Source of the DNA: Serratia marcescens
Lineage (GTDB): Bacteria > Pseudomonadota > Gammaproteobacteria > Enterobacterales > Enterobacteriaceae
Direction: 5' to 3'
Length of the DNA: 64,000 nt
Assembly: GCF_029846115.1 (NCBI RefSeq)
Contig: NZ_JARVZZ010000001.1
Coordinates: forward strand, 4,340,001-4,404,000
Made by a program: the position numbers and the translations under genes. Shown here in pieces: positions 10,588 to 19,793 of the stretch. Positions within the stretch are counted from its first letter, which is position 1, and the number at the start of each line of letters is the position of its first letter. The notes beneath the pieces are model-generated. The model saw only the letters and a program-made list of their open reading frames with translations. It was not told where the DNA came from and made no database searches.

Positions 10588-11376
10588 TTAAATCGTCGGC
10601 TGGTTCACCAGACCGTCTATCAGCACCTGCGGCGTGCCCTGCGAGCAGCGTTCGATACGCCCGCGCACGCCGTAGACCCGCGCCAGGCTCTGTGGCGTAA
10701 TCACCTGATCCGGCGCACCGTCGGCGATCAGATCGCCATCCTGCAGCATCAGCACGTGGTCGCCGTGACGCAGCGCGATGTTGATGTCATGCACCACCAC
10801 CACCGTCACGATATTGCGCTTGCGGGTTTCGCGGCGCACCAAATCCATCACGTGGAACTGGTAGTTAAGATCGAGCGCGCTCAGCGGCTCATCCAGCAAC
10901 AGCAGCGAGGGCTGACGGATCAGCGACTGCGCCAATCCCACCAACTGTTTCTGGCCGCCGGACAGCTGATCGAGATAGCTCAGCGCCAGGTGGGCGATGC
11001 CCAGTTGCTCCAGCAAGGCCATCACTTCGGCTTCGCTGCCGGCGTTGCTGCGGCCGCCCGAGGCGCGCTGCGCCACGATGATCGACTCCAGCACGTGCAG
11101 ATGCACCCCGGCGGGCAGCGACTGCGGCAGGTACACCACTTTCTCCGCCCGACGGGCGAACGGCATCTGCATCAGATCGCCGTCGTCCAGCCACAGCTTG
11201 CCCTGCGCCGGGTTCAGCCCGGCCAGCGAGCGCAGCAGCGTCGATTTTCCGCTGCCGTTCGGCCCCAGCAGCACGGTGATTTGCCCGCGCGGCAGCATCG
11301 GCACCGAGAGATCGTCGATCACCTGGCGCTTCGGGTAGCCCGCCGAGAAGTGTTCTATTCGCAAGCCCTGACTCAT
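10588..11376 (-). CDS. Iron-siderophore ABC importer, ATPase
   Basis: The 262-residue FecE/FepC-type ATPase has Walker A GPNGSGKST (about residue 37), signature LSGGQKQLVGLAQSL, Walker B LLLLDEPLSALD and the switch histidine in VVHDINIA. It would energise ferric-siderophore import. Its start overlaps the stop of the permease gene by 4 bp (ATGA), so the two form one operon read leftward. It converges on the lipoprotein binding-protein gene, with repeat copy 1 between them. Confidence 0.9.
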   Translation of the reverse strand: MSQGLRIEHFSAGYPKRQVIDDLSVPMLPRGQITVLLGPNGSGKSTLLRSLAGLNPAQGKLWLDDGDLMQMPFARRAEKVVYLPQSLPAGVHLHVLESIIVAQRASGGRSNAGSEAEVMALLEQLGIAHLALSYLDQLSGGQKQLVGLAQSLIRQPSLLLLDEPLSALDLNYQFHVMDLVRRETRKRNIVTVVVVHDINIALRHGDHVLMLQDGDLIADGAPDQVITPQSLARVYGVRGRIERCSQGTPQVLIDGLVNQPTI

Positions 11377-12455
11377 ACGTTCCCCCGGTGGCGCAGAATA
11401 ATACTCAGGAAGAACGGCACCCCGACCAGCGACGTGACGATGCCCACCGGAATGATCACCCCAGGCACCAGATTTTTCGACGCCACCGAGGCCATCGACA
11501 GCACCAGCGCGCCAATCAGCGCGCTGGCCGGCAGATAGAAACGGTGATCTTCGCCGAAGATCATGCGCGCGATGTGCGGCGCCACCAGGCCGATAAAACC
11601 GATCGGCCCGACAAAGGCCACCGCCAGCGCCGAGAGAATGCTGATGCGCAGCAGCGTGGTCAGCCGCAGACGGCGCACGTCGATGCCGAAGCTCACCGCC
11701 CGGTCTTCACCCAGACGCAGCGCGGTCAGTTTCCACGAGCTCATCATCGACAGCGGCAGCAGCACGGCGAACACCCCGAACAAAATGCCCAACTTGTCCC
11801 ACGAGGCGCGCGCCAGGCTGCCCATGGTCCAGAACACCAGCCCCTGCAGCGTGTCCTCGCTGGCGATGAACTGCATCATCGATACCAGCGCGTTGAAGGT
11901 AAACACCAGCGCAATGCCGAACAGCACCACACCGGAGGTGGCGACCCGCGTCCAGCGCGTGATGCCGTCGAGCATCAGCGCGGCGAACAGCGCAAAGATA
12001 AAGGCGTTGGCGGAGATGAACCATTGATCGGGAATGCCCGGAATGCCGATGCCGAGCACGATCGCCAGCGCGGCGCCAAAGGCCGCGGCGGATGACACGC
12101 CGAGGGTGAAGGGGCTGGCCAGCGGGTTATTCAGGATGGTCTGCATTTCCGCCCCGGCCAGGCCGAGCGCAAAACCCACCACCACCGCCATCAGCGCGTA
12201 AGGCAAGCGGATGTCCCAGACGATGACCCGCGTGCCGGCATCGGCCGCGGCGGGGTCAAGCAGCGTTTGCCATAAGGACGACAGCGACAGCCCGGACGGC
12301 CCCATGGTGAAATCCAGCAGCAGCGAGCCCAGGATCGCCAGTGCCAACACGCCCATCATCAACAGGCGATGGCGAAGAATATGCTGATAACGCCCCATCA
12401 CGCCGGCGTTGGGTTGCCCCTTGGCGTCGGTCATGGGATCGGTGGATACGCTCAT
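11373..12455 (-). CDS. Iron-siderophore ABC importer, FecCD-family permease
   Basis: The 360-residue permease of the BtuC/FecCD family would form the inner-membrane channel for a ferric siderophore. Family marks are GFALGLAGAEMQTILNNPLASPFTLG and, near the C terminus, VGPIGFIGLVAPHIARMIFG. There is only one permease gene, so the channel is probably a homodimer. It heads the minus-strand operon with the ATPase gene. A Fur box lies about 110 bp upstream, which supports the link to the receptor locus. Confidence 0.9.
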   Translation of the reverse strand: MSVSTDPMTDAKGQPNAGVMGRYQHILRHRLLMMGVLALAILGSLLLDFTMGPSGLSLSSLWQTLLDPAAADAGTRVIVWDIRLPYALMAVVVGFALGLAGAEMQTILNNPLASPFTLGVSSAAAFGAALAIVLGIGIPGIPDQWFISANAFIFALFAALMLDGITRWTRVATSGVVLFGIALVFTFNALVSMMQFIASEDTLQGLVFWTMGSLARASWDKLGILFGVFAVLLPLSMMSSWKLTALRLGEDRAVSFGIDVRRLRLTTLLRISILSALAVAFVGPIGFIGLVAPHIARMIFGEDHRFYLPASALIGALVLSMASVASKNLVPGVIIPVGIVTSLVGVPFFLSIILRHRGNV

Positions 12456-12818
12456 TCGTTAAGATACCTGTTACAACCATCATGACAGCGGCGCGAAGGC
12501 GTCCGCCGTAAACCGGAAAGCGCGCGGCGACAGCCTGCGCGCAGCCGTCCACAATAAAGCAAACGATAATACTTATCAATCATATCAATAGGTGAAAACA
12601 GCGTTATAGAAATGTAACAATTTGTTTTTACACGCCATTTTTCAAAGCACCACGCTTACCCCCGCCAGCGGCCATAAGGTTCATTATTCTGAAAGTTATT
12701 CCTGATCCGACCAGACTCTGACAAATAACGACAAAACCACATAGAATCCAAACCACAGCACCGCGCGTGCAAAAAACCTTCAGGCCGCCGCAAGAGCGGC
12801 CTTATTGACGAGGCTGTA
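12456..12818. other. Divergent control region upstream of iron permease and GGDEF-like gene
   Basis: This 363-bp region has no credible gene. It contains the Fur box at 12564-12578. Close to the right-hand gene is a 7-bp hairpin (12782-12802, AGGCCGC/GCGGCCT) only a few bases before its Shine-Dalgarno, which could affect translation of the GGDEF-like gene. Nothing else is evident. Confidence 0.55.
12564..12578. promoter_or_regulatory. Fur box before the iron permease operon
   Basis: CGATAATACTTATCA matches 12 of 14 fixed positions of the 7-1-7 Fur consensus. It lies about 110 bp upstream of the leftward permease start, so both halves of the siderophore system appear iron-controlled. Confidence 0.65.
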
Positions 12819-13919
12819 ATGAGAAGTCCATCTCCGGCGGTAACGCCCAAACGCCCGGCGCTGCTGAACTGGCTGTTGCACAGCCCACTGCACGCCGACG
12901 ACGAGCCGTTTCAACGCCAGCTGCGGCTCACGCTGACGCCCTCTCCTCTCACTCCCTGGCTGAATGCCGTGGGGCCGGCGGCGCTGTTGGTAGGGTACGC
13001 CTGGCTGAACCAGCGGCTGGTCGGTATCGTTCTGCTGCTGCTGTTGCTGCTGTTGACCGCCGGGCGCGCCGGGTTGGCGCAGCGGCAACAATCCGCCTGG
13101 CCGAACGCCATGCTGGTGACGGTGTTGCTGTGGGCGCTGCTGGTTGGCGCCAGCGCCGCGCTGGCGATGCTGTCGGGCCGCTTCGTGCTGATCCTGTTCG
13201 CCGGTCTGACGATAACCGCCCTGGCCTGCTGGCTGATGCAGCGCCATGCCGCCGCGCCGCGCTTCGCGCTGCTTGAGGTGATCGCGCTGACGCTGCCCTA
13301 CCTGCTGGCGGCGCCGCTGTCGCGCGTGCAAAACCTGTTTGTCCTGGCGGACCTCGCGCCGCTGTGGCTGGTGCTGGCCCATGGCATGATCGCGCGCTAC
13401 CACCGTCAGCGGGTACAGCACGTCACGCTGGCCTGGGAGAAGCAGCAGGCGTCCCACCGCGATCGCCTGACCGGCTTCCTCAACCGCGCGGGCGGCGAGG
13501 TAGTGATGCGCAGCATCTGCCGCCCCGCAGCAGCACAGACGATCTCCCATCTGTTCATTCTTGAATTCGGCCCGCTGGCGGCGCTTTACCAAAGCCACGG
13601 CGTCCAGATCGGCGATGACGTGCTGCGCACCGTCGGTGAGCGCCTCAAGACGCTGCTCCGCCCCAGTGACTACGTCTGCCGCTACACCGGCGGCCTGTTT
13701 CTGATTCTGGTGCACGATCTGCCTTACGGCGCGGAAAGCGAGTTCCTGGCGCGCATCGTGCCGCCGCTGGAGGCGCCCTACGACTTTGGCGCGTTCGGCG
13801 AGGTGAACATGCAGCTCAACGCCGGTATTTTGGCGCTGACGCAGGATTATGCGACGGTGGAAGATTTGATGAGTTCGGCGCAGCAGGCGCTGGCGGAAGC
13901 CAAAGGCGGGAAAAAGTAA
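12819..13919 (+). CDS. Membrane protein with degenerate GGDEF domain
   Basis: The 366-residue protein has an N-terminal membrane region of five to six hydrophobic segments (about residues 45-200) and a C-terminal domain of diguanylate cyclase fold (about 215-365). The fold is suggested by HRDRLTGFLNRAGGE, GDDVLRTVGERLKTLLRPSDYVCRY and a closing ALAEAKGGKK. The catalytic loop reads RYTGGLF where active enzymes have R-[FY]-GGDEF, and the metal-binding Asp of the first strand is missing (ILEFGPL). It is therefore very unlikely to make c-di-GMP. It may instead be a GTP or c-di-GMP sensor, or a vestige. It is a single-gene unit, convergent with lysP. Confidence 0.75.
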   Translation: MRSPSPAVTPKRPALLNWLLHSPLHADDEPFQRQLRLTLTPSPLTPWLNAVGPAALLVGYAWLNQRLVGIVLLLLLLLLTAGRAGLAQRQQSAWPNAMLVTVLLWALLVGASAALAMLSGRFVLILFAGLTITALACWLMQRHAAAPRFALLEVIALTLPYLLAAPLSRVQNLFVLADLAPLWLVLAHGMIARYHRQRVQHVTLAWEKQQASHRDRLTGFLNRAGGEVVMRSICRPAAAQTISHLFILEFGPLAALYQSHGVQIGDDVLRTVGERLKTLLRPSDYVCRYTGGLFLILVHDLPYGAESEFLARIVPPLEAPYDFGAFGEVNMQLNAGILALTQDYATVEDLMSSAQQALAEAKGGKK

Positions 13920-13925
13920 ACCACA

Positions 13926-13948
13926 CGCGGCGGGAGCCCCCCGCCGCG
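13926..13948. terminator. Hairpin between convergent GGDEF-like gene and lysP
   Basis: CGCGGCGGG and CCCGCCGCG form a 9-bp perfect stem with a 5-nt loop between the two convergent stop codons. The T-run is poor, so termination efficiency is uncertain. Confidence 0.5.
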
Positions 13949-13964
13949 TCTCACTCTCCGAAAA

Positions 13965-15443
13965 TTACTTCACGTCCATCTTCGGGAATTCCATTTCGCT
14001 GTACTTCACGACGCGGGTGCCGCGCGACAGCTTGTAACCGAACCAAATCAGCAGGAACAGCGGAATGCCGATGTAGGTCGCGGTCACGCCGTACCAGTCG
14101 ATCTTGTCTTGCAGGAAGGCCTGGTAGTTCTGGCCCAGGGTAATGATCAGACACAGCACGAAGGCGAAGATCGGCCCCAGCGGGAAGAACCCGGAACGGT
14201 ACGGCAAATCGTTCAGATCGCGGCCCTGCAGCATGTAACCGCGGCGGAAACGGTAGTGGCTGATGGCGATGCCCAACCAGGCGATGAAACCGGTCATGCC
14301 CGAGGTATTCAACAGCCACAGATAAACCGACTGGTTGCCGAACATTGACGTCAGGAAGCACAGGCCGGCCACCACGCAGGTCGCATACAGCGCGTTACGC
14401 GGCACGCCGCCTTTCGACAGCTTGGCGAAAATGCGCGGCGCCTTGCCTTCCGAAGCCAGGGTGTACAACATGCGGGTCGATGCATACATGCCCGAGTTAC
14501 CGGCCGACAGCACCGCCGTCAGGATCACCGCGTTCATCACCGCCGCCGCCGACAGCAGGCCGGCATGCTGGAACACCAGGGTGAACGGGCTGACGCTGAT
14601 ATCTTTCACGTCGTTGCGCAGCAGGCTCGGATCGGTGTATGGAATGATCAGGCTGATGATCAGAATGGCGAAGATATAGAACAGCAGGATACGCCAGAAC
14701 ACCTGGCGCACCGCGCGCGGGATGTTTTTACCCGGATTCTCCGATTCGCCGGCCGCGATGCCGATGAGCTCGGTGCCCTGGAACGAGAAGCCGACGATCA
14801 TCGCCACGCCAATCATCGCCGAGAAGCCACCGGCGAACGGCGCGTCTCCTACCGTCCAGTTCTGCCAGCCGGCGTGCTCGCCGCCCTTCAGAATACCGAC
14901 GATCATCAGCACGCCGACGGCGATGAAGATAATCACGGTGCTGACCTTGATCAACGCGAACCAGTATTCTGCCTCGCCGAACCCTTTCACCGAAATGTAG
15001 TTCAGCAGGAACATCAGGCCGAGGAACAGTGCGCTCCAGATCCAGCCGGGGGTGTCCGGGAACCAGTAGTTCATCACCAACTGCGAGGCCACCAGGTCAA
15101 CGGCGATGGTCACCGCCCAGTTGTACCAGTAGTTCCAGCCCAGCGCGAAGCCGAAGCCTTCTTCTACGTATTTGGCGCCGTAAGTGGAGAATGAACCGGA
15201 GACCGGCATAAAAGCCGCCAGTTCGCCCAGGCTGGTCATCAGGAAGTACACCATCAAACCGATCAGAGCGTATGACAGCAGCGCCCCACCGGGGCCTGCC
15301 TGAGAAACCGTGGCGCCCGAGGCAACGAACAGGCCGGTGCCGATGGAGCCGCCGATGGCGATCATGGTCAAATGCCGGGCTTTCAGCTCACGGCGCAATC
15401 CGGGTGCTTGCTGCCCCGATGTTTTTATATCCTGCTGAGCCAT
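13965..15443 (-). CDS. lysP: Lysine-specific permease LysP
   Basis: The 492-residue APC-family permease is a proton-lysine symporter of the inner membrane, and in E. coli also a co-sensor of CadC. The sequence is almost superimposable on E. coli LysP: GLRRELKARHLTMIAIGGSI at the N terminus, LGWNYWYNWAVTIAVDLVAS and GFSFQGTELIGIAAGES in the middle, and YSEMEFPKMD near the end. The gene order lysP-yeiE-yeiH-nfo is the E. coli order. The 217-bp gap before yeiE holds its promoter; in E. coli ArgP activates it. Confidence 0.97.
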   Translation of the reverse strand: MAQQDIKTSGQQAPGLRRELKARHLTMIAIGGSIGTGLFVASGATVSQAGPGGALLSYALIGLMVYFLMTSLGELAAFMPVSGSFSTYGAKYVEEGFGFALGWNYWYNWAVTIAVDLVASQLVMNYWFPDTPGWIWSALFLGLMFLLNYISVKGFGEAEYWFALIKVSTVIIFIAVGVLMIVGILKGGEHAGWQNWTVGDAPFAGGFSAMIGVAMIVGFSFQGTELIGIAAGESENPGKNIPRAVRQVFWRILLFYIFAILIISLIIPYTDPSLLRNDVKDISVSPFTLVFQHAGLLSAAAVMNAVILTAVLSAGNSGMYASTRMLYTLASEGKAPRIFAKLSKGGVPRNALYATCVVAGLCFLTSMFGNQSVYLWLLNTSGMTGFIAWLGIAISHYRFRRGYMLQGRDLNDLPYRSGFFPLGPIFAFVLCLIITLGQNYQAFLQDKIDWYGVTATYIGIPLFLLIWFGYKLSRGTRVVKYSEMEFPKMDVK

Positions 15444-15660
15444 TCGTACCCTATCTGCTCTTTAAAAAATGAGGGCGGATTGTAACAAATACCCGCCGGT
15501 GAACTAGCAACATTGCACTGATATAAGATAGCTTCATAATTCAGAGGCAATTATTAGCCGCGGCCCTTATGGCCTTACTTACTCTCATTAATGTGAGCGC
15601 GCGCAGGTTTTTATGCTTTTTCCTGCCTGCGCGGCAGCAGAGGACGTGACGCGCTGTCGA

Positions 15661-16527
15661 TTACAACGCGCAATAGCTGAGAAAACGCTGCAACGCGTTG
15701 GAAATGTGCTTTTGCCGATGGCGGATCAGGTACAGGGTGCGCCGCAGCGGCGGCAGCGGCACCGCCAGTTCCACCAGCGCGCCGCTGGCCAACTGTTCCG
15801 CCACCACCCGCCGCGACAGGCAGCTGATGCCGATACCATGCCGCACCGCGTGCTTGATCGCCTCCGAGTTGCCGAGCTCCATCACCAGTTGGAAGTGCGG
15901 CAGGTGCGCCAACAGCAGATGATCCAGCACCTCGCGGGTGCCCGAACCGCGCTCACGCAGGATCCACGGCGCATTGGCCAGCGCCTCCAGCGTTGGCGGC
16001 TCGCGGGTCAGCGGGTTGTCCGGCGCGGCGAACACCACCAGCTCGTCCTCCAGCCACGGCTGAGTCACCAGCTCCGGCATATGGCAAGGCCCTTCGATCA
16101 GCCCCAGATCGACGCGAAAATCCGCCACCGCCACGATCACGTCCTGGCTGTTGCCGACGTTCAGCTCCAGCGGCGTAGCCGGAAAATCCCGGCGGTAACG
16201 GGCGATCATCTCCGGCAGCATGTAGTTGCCGATGGTGCTGCTGGCGGCGATGCGCAGCGCCCCGCCGTCATGACGAAACAGCTGCTCGATCTCCCCCGCC
16301 TGCTCCAGCAGCGCCAGCGCCTTGGGATACAGCAACCGGCCGTGCTCGTTGATCACCAGCCGTTTGCCGACACGATCGAACAGCTGCACGCCCAGCTGCC
16401 CTTCCAGATCCGCCAGCGCCGCACTGACCGCCGACTGCGACAGCGCCAGTACCACCGAGGCCTGAGTGGTCGAACCGCTTTTCAGCACTTCGGTGAAGAC
16501 TTCCAGTTGACGCAACGTGATATGCAT
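15661..16527 (-). CDS. yeiE: LysR-type regulator YeiE
   Basis: The 288-residue regulator has an N-terminal winged helix-turn-helix (about residues 3-60, [20 protein letters not shown]) and a periplasmic-binding-like effector domain (about 90-285). It matches YeiE, which in E. coli lies between lysP and yeiH. From its neighbours it may control yeiH, lysP or both; the effector cannot be read from sequence. In Salmonella YeiE has been linked to sulfite tolerance (family knowledge). Confidence 0.88.
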   Translation of the reverse strand: MHITLRQLEVFTEVLKSGSTTQASVVLALSQSAVSAALADLEGQLGVQLFDRVGKRLVINEHGRLLYPKALALLEQAGEIEQLFRHDGGALRIAASSTIGNYMLPEMIARYRRDFPATPLELNVGNSQDVIVAVADFRVDLGLIEGPCHMPELVTQPWLEDELVVFAAPDNPLTREPPTLEALANAPWILRERGSGTREVLDHLLLAHLPHFQLVMELGNSEAIKHAVRHGIGISCLSRRVVAEQLASGALVELAVPLPPLRRTLYLIRHRQKHISNALQRFLSYCAL

Positions 16528-16624
16528 AGCTGTCCCGGTATTGAAAGACGGTTCTGCCAGAGAACCGCAACATATGTGGTGGGTAGCCCGGCGAGGCTAC
16601 CTCGTTTACGGCCAATTCAGCGCG

Positions 16625-16822
16625 CTACTTGCCCAAGGCGATCAGCTGCGCCGCCTCAGCCAGCGCCGCCTCGCGCGGCGTGCCGGTTTCGTCCCGCTGT
16701 ATTAATTGCAGCATCGCCACCAGGTGGTCGCGATCGACCACCTTGTTTTCTTCAATCAAACGCCGCACCGCGCGCCCCACTTCCTGGTCTATCTGCTCTC
16801 TGCGTTGATCGTCGGTATCCAT
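16625..16822 (-). CDS. Small conserved-type protein of unknown function
   Basis: The 65-residue, charged, soluble protein starts MDTDDQRREQ and is predicted mostly helical, without cysteines or membrane segments. A good Shine-Dalgarno (CAGGAGCAGGCG) precedes the ATG at 16822. It lies about 100 bp upstream of yeiE on the same strand and is divergent from yeiH. Length and charge pattern loosely recall the small FumD/YdhZ-type proteins, but I would not assign it. Confidence 0.6.
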   Translation of the reverse strand: MDTDDQRREQIDQEVGRAVRRLIEENKVVDRDHLVAMLQLIQRDETGTPREAALAEAAQLIALGK

Positions 16823-17015
16823 CGCCTGCTCCTGTTCAGTTGGAAAGTTGACGGCGGCTCGCCGCTCCTCCTCACCCTAGCCGCAATGCGGCTGTATGCC
16901 AATGCCTGACTCAATACCACTTATTCAGATAGGTTATAAATATATAATCAATTTCTCTTTTATTCAGCCCAAACGTACTCTTAGCAGCAAGAAACAGACT
17001 GAAGGACTGACTTTT

Positions 17016-18089
17016 ATGGCGACTGATACCACTCACACTTATCCCGAGCGACGCTTTCCGCTGTTCGGCCTGCCGCGGCTGGTGCCGGGGCTGGCGCTGA
17101 CCGGCGCGCTCACCGCGCTGGCCGTCTGGGCCGGCGATATTCCCTGGGTGGCGGAGCTGGGCCTGGGGGCGCTGACGCTGGCGATCCTGTTCGGCATTCT
17201 GGTGGGCAACACGCTGTATCCCCGCTGGCAAACCGTTTGTCACGGCGGCGTACAGCTGGCCAAACAACGCCTGCTGCGTCTGGGCATTATCCTTTACGGC
17301 TTCCGCCTGACCTTTCAGCAGATCGCCGACGTGGGCGCCAGCGGCATCATTATCGATGCGCTGACCCTGACCACCACCTTCCTGCTGGCCTGTTGGCTCG
17401 GCAAGAAGGTGTTCGGCATCGACAGCCAGACCGCGATGCTGATCGGCGCCGGCAGCAGCATTTGCGGCGCGGCGGCGGTGATGGCCACCGAGCCGGTGCT
17501 GAAGGCCGACTCCAGCAAAGTGGCGGTGGCGGTCTCGACCGTGGTGGTGTTCGGCACCCTGGCAATCTTCGCCTACCCGTGGCTGTACCAGTTGAATGAA
17601 CACTTCCAATGGCTGCCGTTCAGCCAGGAAACTTTCGGCATCTACGCCGGCTCCACCATCCACGAAGTGGCTCAGGTGGTCGCTGCCGGGCATGCCATCG
17701 GGCCGGACGCCGAAAATGCGGCGGTGATCGCCAAGATGATCCGCGTGATGATGCTGGCGCCGTTCCTGCTGCTGCTGTCGGGCTACATCAGCCGCGGCAG
17801 CGCAGGCAAGGCGGAAAAATCCGCGATTACCATTCCGTGGTTTGCCGTGCTGTTTATCGCCGTCGCCGGGCTGAACTCCTTCAACCTGCTGCCGGCCACG
17901 CTGGTGCGCCACCTGATCACCGCCGACACCTGGATGCTGGCGATGGCGATGGCGGCATTGGGGTTGACCACCCACATCAGCGCCGTGCGCCAGGCCGGGG
18001 TGAAACCGATTCTGCTGGCCACGCTGCTGTTCGTCTGGCTACTGGTCGGCGGCGGCGCGATCAACCAGCTGGTGCAACACTGGCTCTAA
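17016..18089 (+). CDS. yeiH: YeiH, UPF0324 family inner-membrane protein
   Basis: The 357-residue membrane protein of the UPF0324 (Cons_hypoth698) family has about ten hydrophobic segments and the family core [20 protein letters not shown], followed by [23 protein letters not shown]. It is a putative anion (sulfonate or sulfite-type) transporter by family guess only. The start at 17016 is preferred to an upstream ATG because of the Shine-Dalgarno GAAGGA 8 bp before it. It is divergent from the small gene and yeiE, with a 193-bp gap. Confidence 0.9.
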   Translation: MATDTTHTYPERRFPLFGLPRLVPGLALTGALTALAVWAGDIPWVAELGLGALTLAILFGILVGNTLYPRWQTVCHGGVQLAKQRLLRLGIILYGFRLTFQQIADVGASGIIIDALTLTTTFLLACWLGKKVFGIDSQTAMLIGAGSSICGAAAVMATEPVLKADSSKVAVAVSTVVVFGTLAIFAYPWLYQLNEHFQWLPFSQETFGIYAGSTIHEVAQVVAAGHAIGPDAENAAVIAKMIRVMMLAPFLLLLSGYISRGSAGKAEKSAITIPWFAVLFIAVAGLNSFNLLPATLVRHLITADTWMLAMAMAALGLTTHISAVRQAGVKPILLATLLFVWLLVGGGAINQLVQHWL

Positions 18090-18100
18090 TCATTCCCTTC

Positions 18101-18130
18101 TGCGGCCCGCTTCGGCGGGCCGCATTTATT
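18101..18130 (+). terminator. Rho-independent terminator after yeiH
   Basis: TGCGGCCCGC and GCGGGCCGCA form a 10-bp perfect stem with a TTCG loop, followed by TTTATT, just after the yeiH stop. Confidence 0.85.
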
Positions 18131-18179
18131 CCGCCCGCCATCAATGCCATAATGTCACCGATAACACAGGAGAATGAAG

Positions 18180-19019
18180 ATGAAGTTTGTCGGTGCACAT
18201 GTCAGCGCGTCAGGCGGCGTGGATCAGGCGGTTATCCGCGCGCACGAATTGGAGGCGACCGCGTTCGCCCTGTTCACCAAAAATCAGCGTCAATGGAAGG
18301 CCGCGCCGCTGGCTGCCGACGTGATCGATAAGTTCAAGAGCGCCTGCGCCCAGTACGGCTTCGGGCCGGGGCAGATCCTGCCGCACGACAGCTACCTGAT
18401 CAACCTGGGCCACCCGGTGGCCGAGGCGTTGGAAAAATCGCGCGAGGCGTTCATCGACGAGCTACAGCGCTGCGAACAGCTGGGGCTGACGCTGTTGAAC
18501 TTCCACCCCGGCAGCCACCTGCTGCAAATCGATGAAGACAAGTGCCTGGCGCGCATCGCCGAATCGATCAACATCGCGCTGGATAAAACCGCCGGTGTGA
18601 CGGCGGTGATCGAAAACACCGCCGGCCAGGGCAGCAACCTGGGCTTCAAGTTCGAGCACCTGGCGGCGATCATCGACGGAGTGGAAGACAAAAGCCGCGT
18701 CGGCGTTTGCATCGACACCTGCCACGCCTTCGCCGCCGGCTACGATCTGCGTACCGAAGAAGAGTGCGAGCGTACTTTTAAGCAGCTTGGCGACATCGTC
18801 GGTTTCAACTACCTGCGCGGCATGCACCTGAACGATGCCAAGAGCGAGTTCAACAGCCGCGTCGACCGTCACCACAGCCTGGGGGAAGGCAACATCGGCA
18901 AAACGGTGTTCAGCTACATCATGCGCGATCCGCGTTTCGACAATATCCCGCTGATTTTGGAGACGGTAAACCCGGATATCTGGGCGGAAGAGATTGCCTG
19001 GCTGAAGGCGCAGCAGTAA
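18180..19019 (+). CDS. nfo: Endonuclease IV
   Basis: The 279-residue AP endonuclease is a TIM-barrel enzyme with a trinuclear zinc site that incises DNA at abasic sites in base excision repair. Family motifs are visible: [59 protein letters not shown] and [10 protein letters not shown]. Two ATGs are possible; the one at 18180 is preferred because AGGAG lies at 7-bp spacing and the protein then starts [10 protein letters not shown] like the E. coli enzyme. Confidence 0.96.
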   Translation: MKFVGAHVSASGGVDQAVIRAHELEATAFALFTKNQRQWKAAPLAADVIDKFKSACAQYGFGPGQILPHDSYLINLGHPVAEALEKSREAFIDELQRCEQLGLTLLNFHPGSHLLQIDEDKCLARIAESINIALDKTAGVTAVIENTAGQGSNLGFKFEHLAAIIDGVEDKSRVGVCIDTCHAFAAGYDLRTEEECERTFKQLGDIVGFNYLRGMHLNDAKSEFNSRVDRHHSLGEGNIGKTVFSYIMRDPRFDNIPLILETVNPDIWAEEIAWLKAQQ

Positions 19020-19030
19020 CTCTTCCCTGG

Positions 19031-19056
19031 CCGCTCGCCTAAGCGCGAGCGGTTTC
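19031..19056. terminator. Hairpin between convergent nfo and DJ-1-like gene
   Basis: CCGCTCGC and GCGAGCGG form an 8-bp stem with a 6-nt loop and a short T-run on the plus strand. The last codons of the minus-strand gene lie within it. Confidence 0.6.
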
Positions 19057-19632
19057 CCCCACCGCGTGCTCCGCCGCCAGCATGGCGCTGAACTGGCGCA
19101 GCGTTTCTTCATCCAAACCCGCAGCCCTGAACACACCGGCGGTAAAACTGACCGGCGCCGATCCCGGTGCCGTAATGACACGGTCATCCACGACGGCGGT
19201 GGCGCTCGCAACGAAATGGCGCTGGCCGGTGTAGCCCTCAGCATGGCGCGTCAAAAACCCGGCATCGTTGGAAGTATGCGCCCTGCCGTTCAACAGGCCG
19301 GCCCGCGCCAACGCCAGCGTTCCACCGCAAATGCCCGCCAGGGTTGCGCCGCGTTGAAACTGCTCGTTGAGCAACGCGCTGATGTCCGGCGCCCGTTCGG
19401 TTTCCCACAGGGTGCCGCCGACCACCACCAGCACCTCGGGGCGCCAATCCGCCAATTCGGCCACGCTTTTTTCAACCTCTACCGTCAGCCCGCCCTGTGA
19501 ACGAAGCTTTCCGGCCTGCGGCGCAAAAAACGCCACCTCCAGCCCATAAAACGGGCCGCCAACGCCGGCAATCAGCGCGTATTCCCAATCGGCAAAACCG
19601 GATGTCAGTACGATCGCCACTTTTTTAGCCAC
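19039..19632 (-). CDS. DJ-1/PfpI superfamily protein
   Basis: The 197-residue protein has the DJ-1/PfpI flavodoxin-like fold, with VAIVLTSGFADWEYALIAG at the start and the nucleophile elbow LAGICGGTLALA, reactive Cys about residue 102. Such proteins act as glyoxalases, deglycases, chaperones or amidase-like enzymes; the substrate cannot be told. A GTG start at 19632 is chosen because AAGGAG lies 8 bp upstream and the fold begins directly after it; a longer frame to 19683 only adds non-conserved residues. It is a single-gene unit between nfo and fruA. Confidence 0.82.
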   Translation of the reverse strand: MAKKVAIVLTSGFADWEYALIAGVGGPFYGLEVAFFAPQAGKLRSQGGLTVEVEKSVAELADWRPEVLVVVGGTLWETERAPDISALLNEQFQRGATLAGICGGTLALARAGLLNGRAHTSNDAGFLTRHAEGYTGQRHFVASATAVVDDRVITAPGSAPVSFTAGVFRAAGLDEETLRQFSAMLAAEHAVGETARA

Positions 19633-19747
19633 GGATGAATCTCCTTGAGTCATTGCTTGCTCGCAGGAACAAGGTCGCGCCATCAGCTTAGAAAGCGCTG
19701 TGATTTTTGGCCAGGGGTAAATCGTGCTGACTGCCTAAGGCACAAAC

Positions 19748-19777
19748 AAAAACGCGCAGCTCGGGGCTGCGCGTTTT
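19748..19777 (-). terminator. Terminator of the fru operon
   Basis: On the minus strand a 10-bp perfect stem AACGCGCAGC/GCTGCGCGTT is followed by a T-rich run, about 15 bp after the fruA stop. Confidence 0.85.
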
Positions 19778-19793
19778 GCGGTATCGACGAGGC

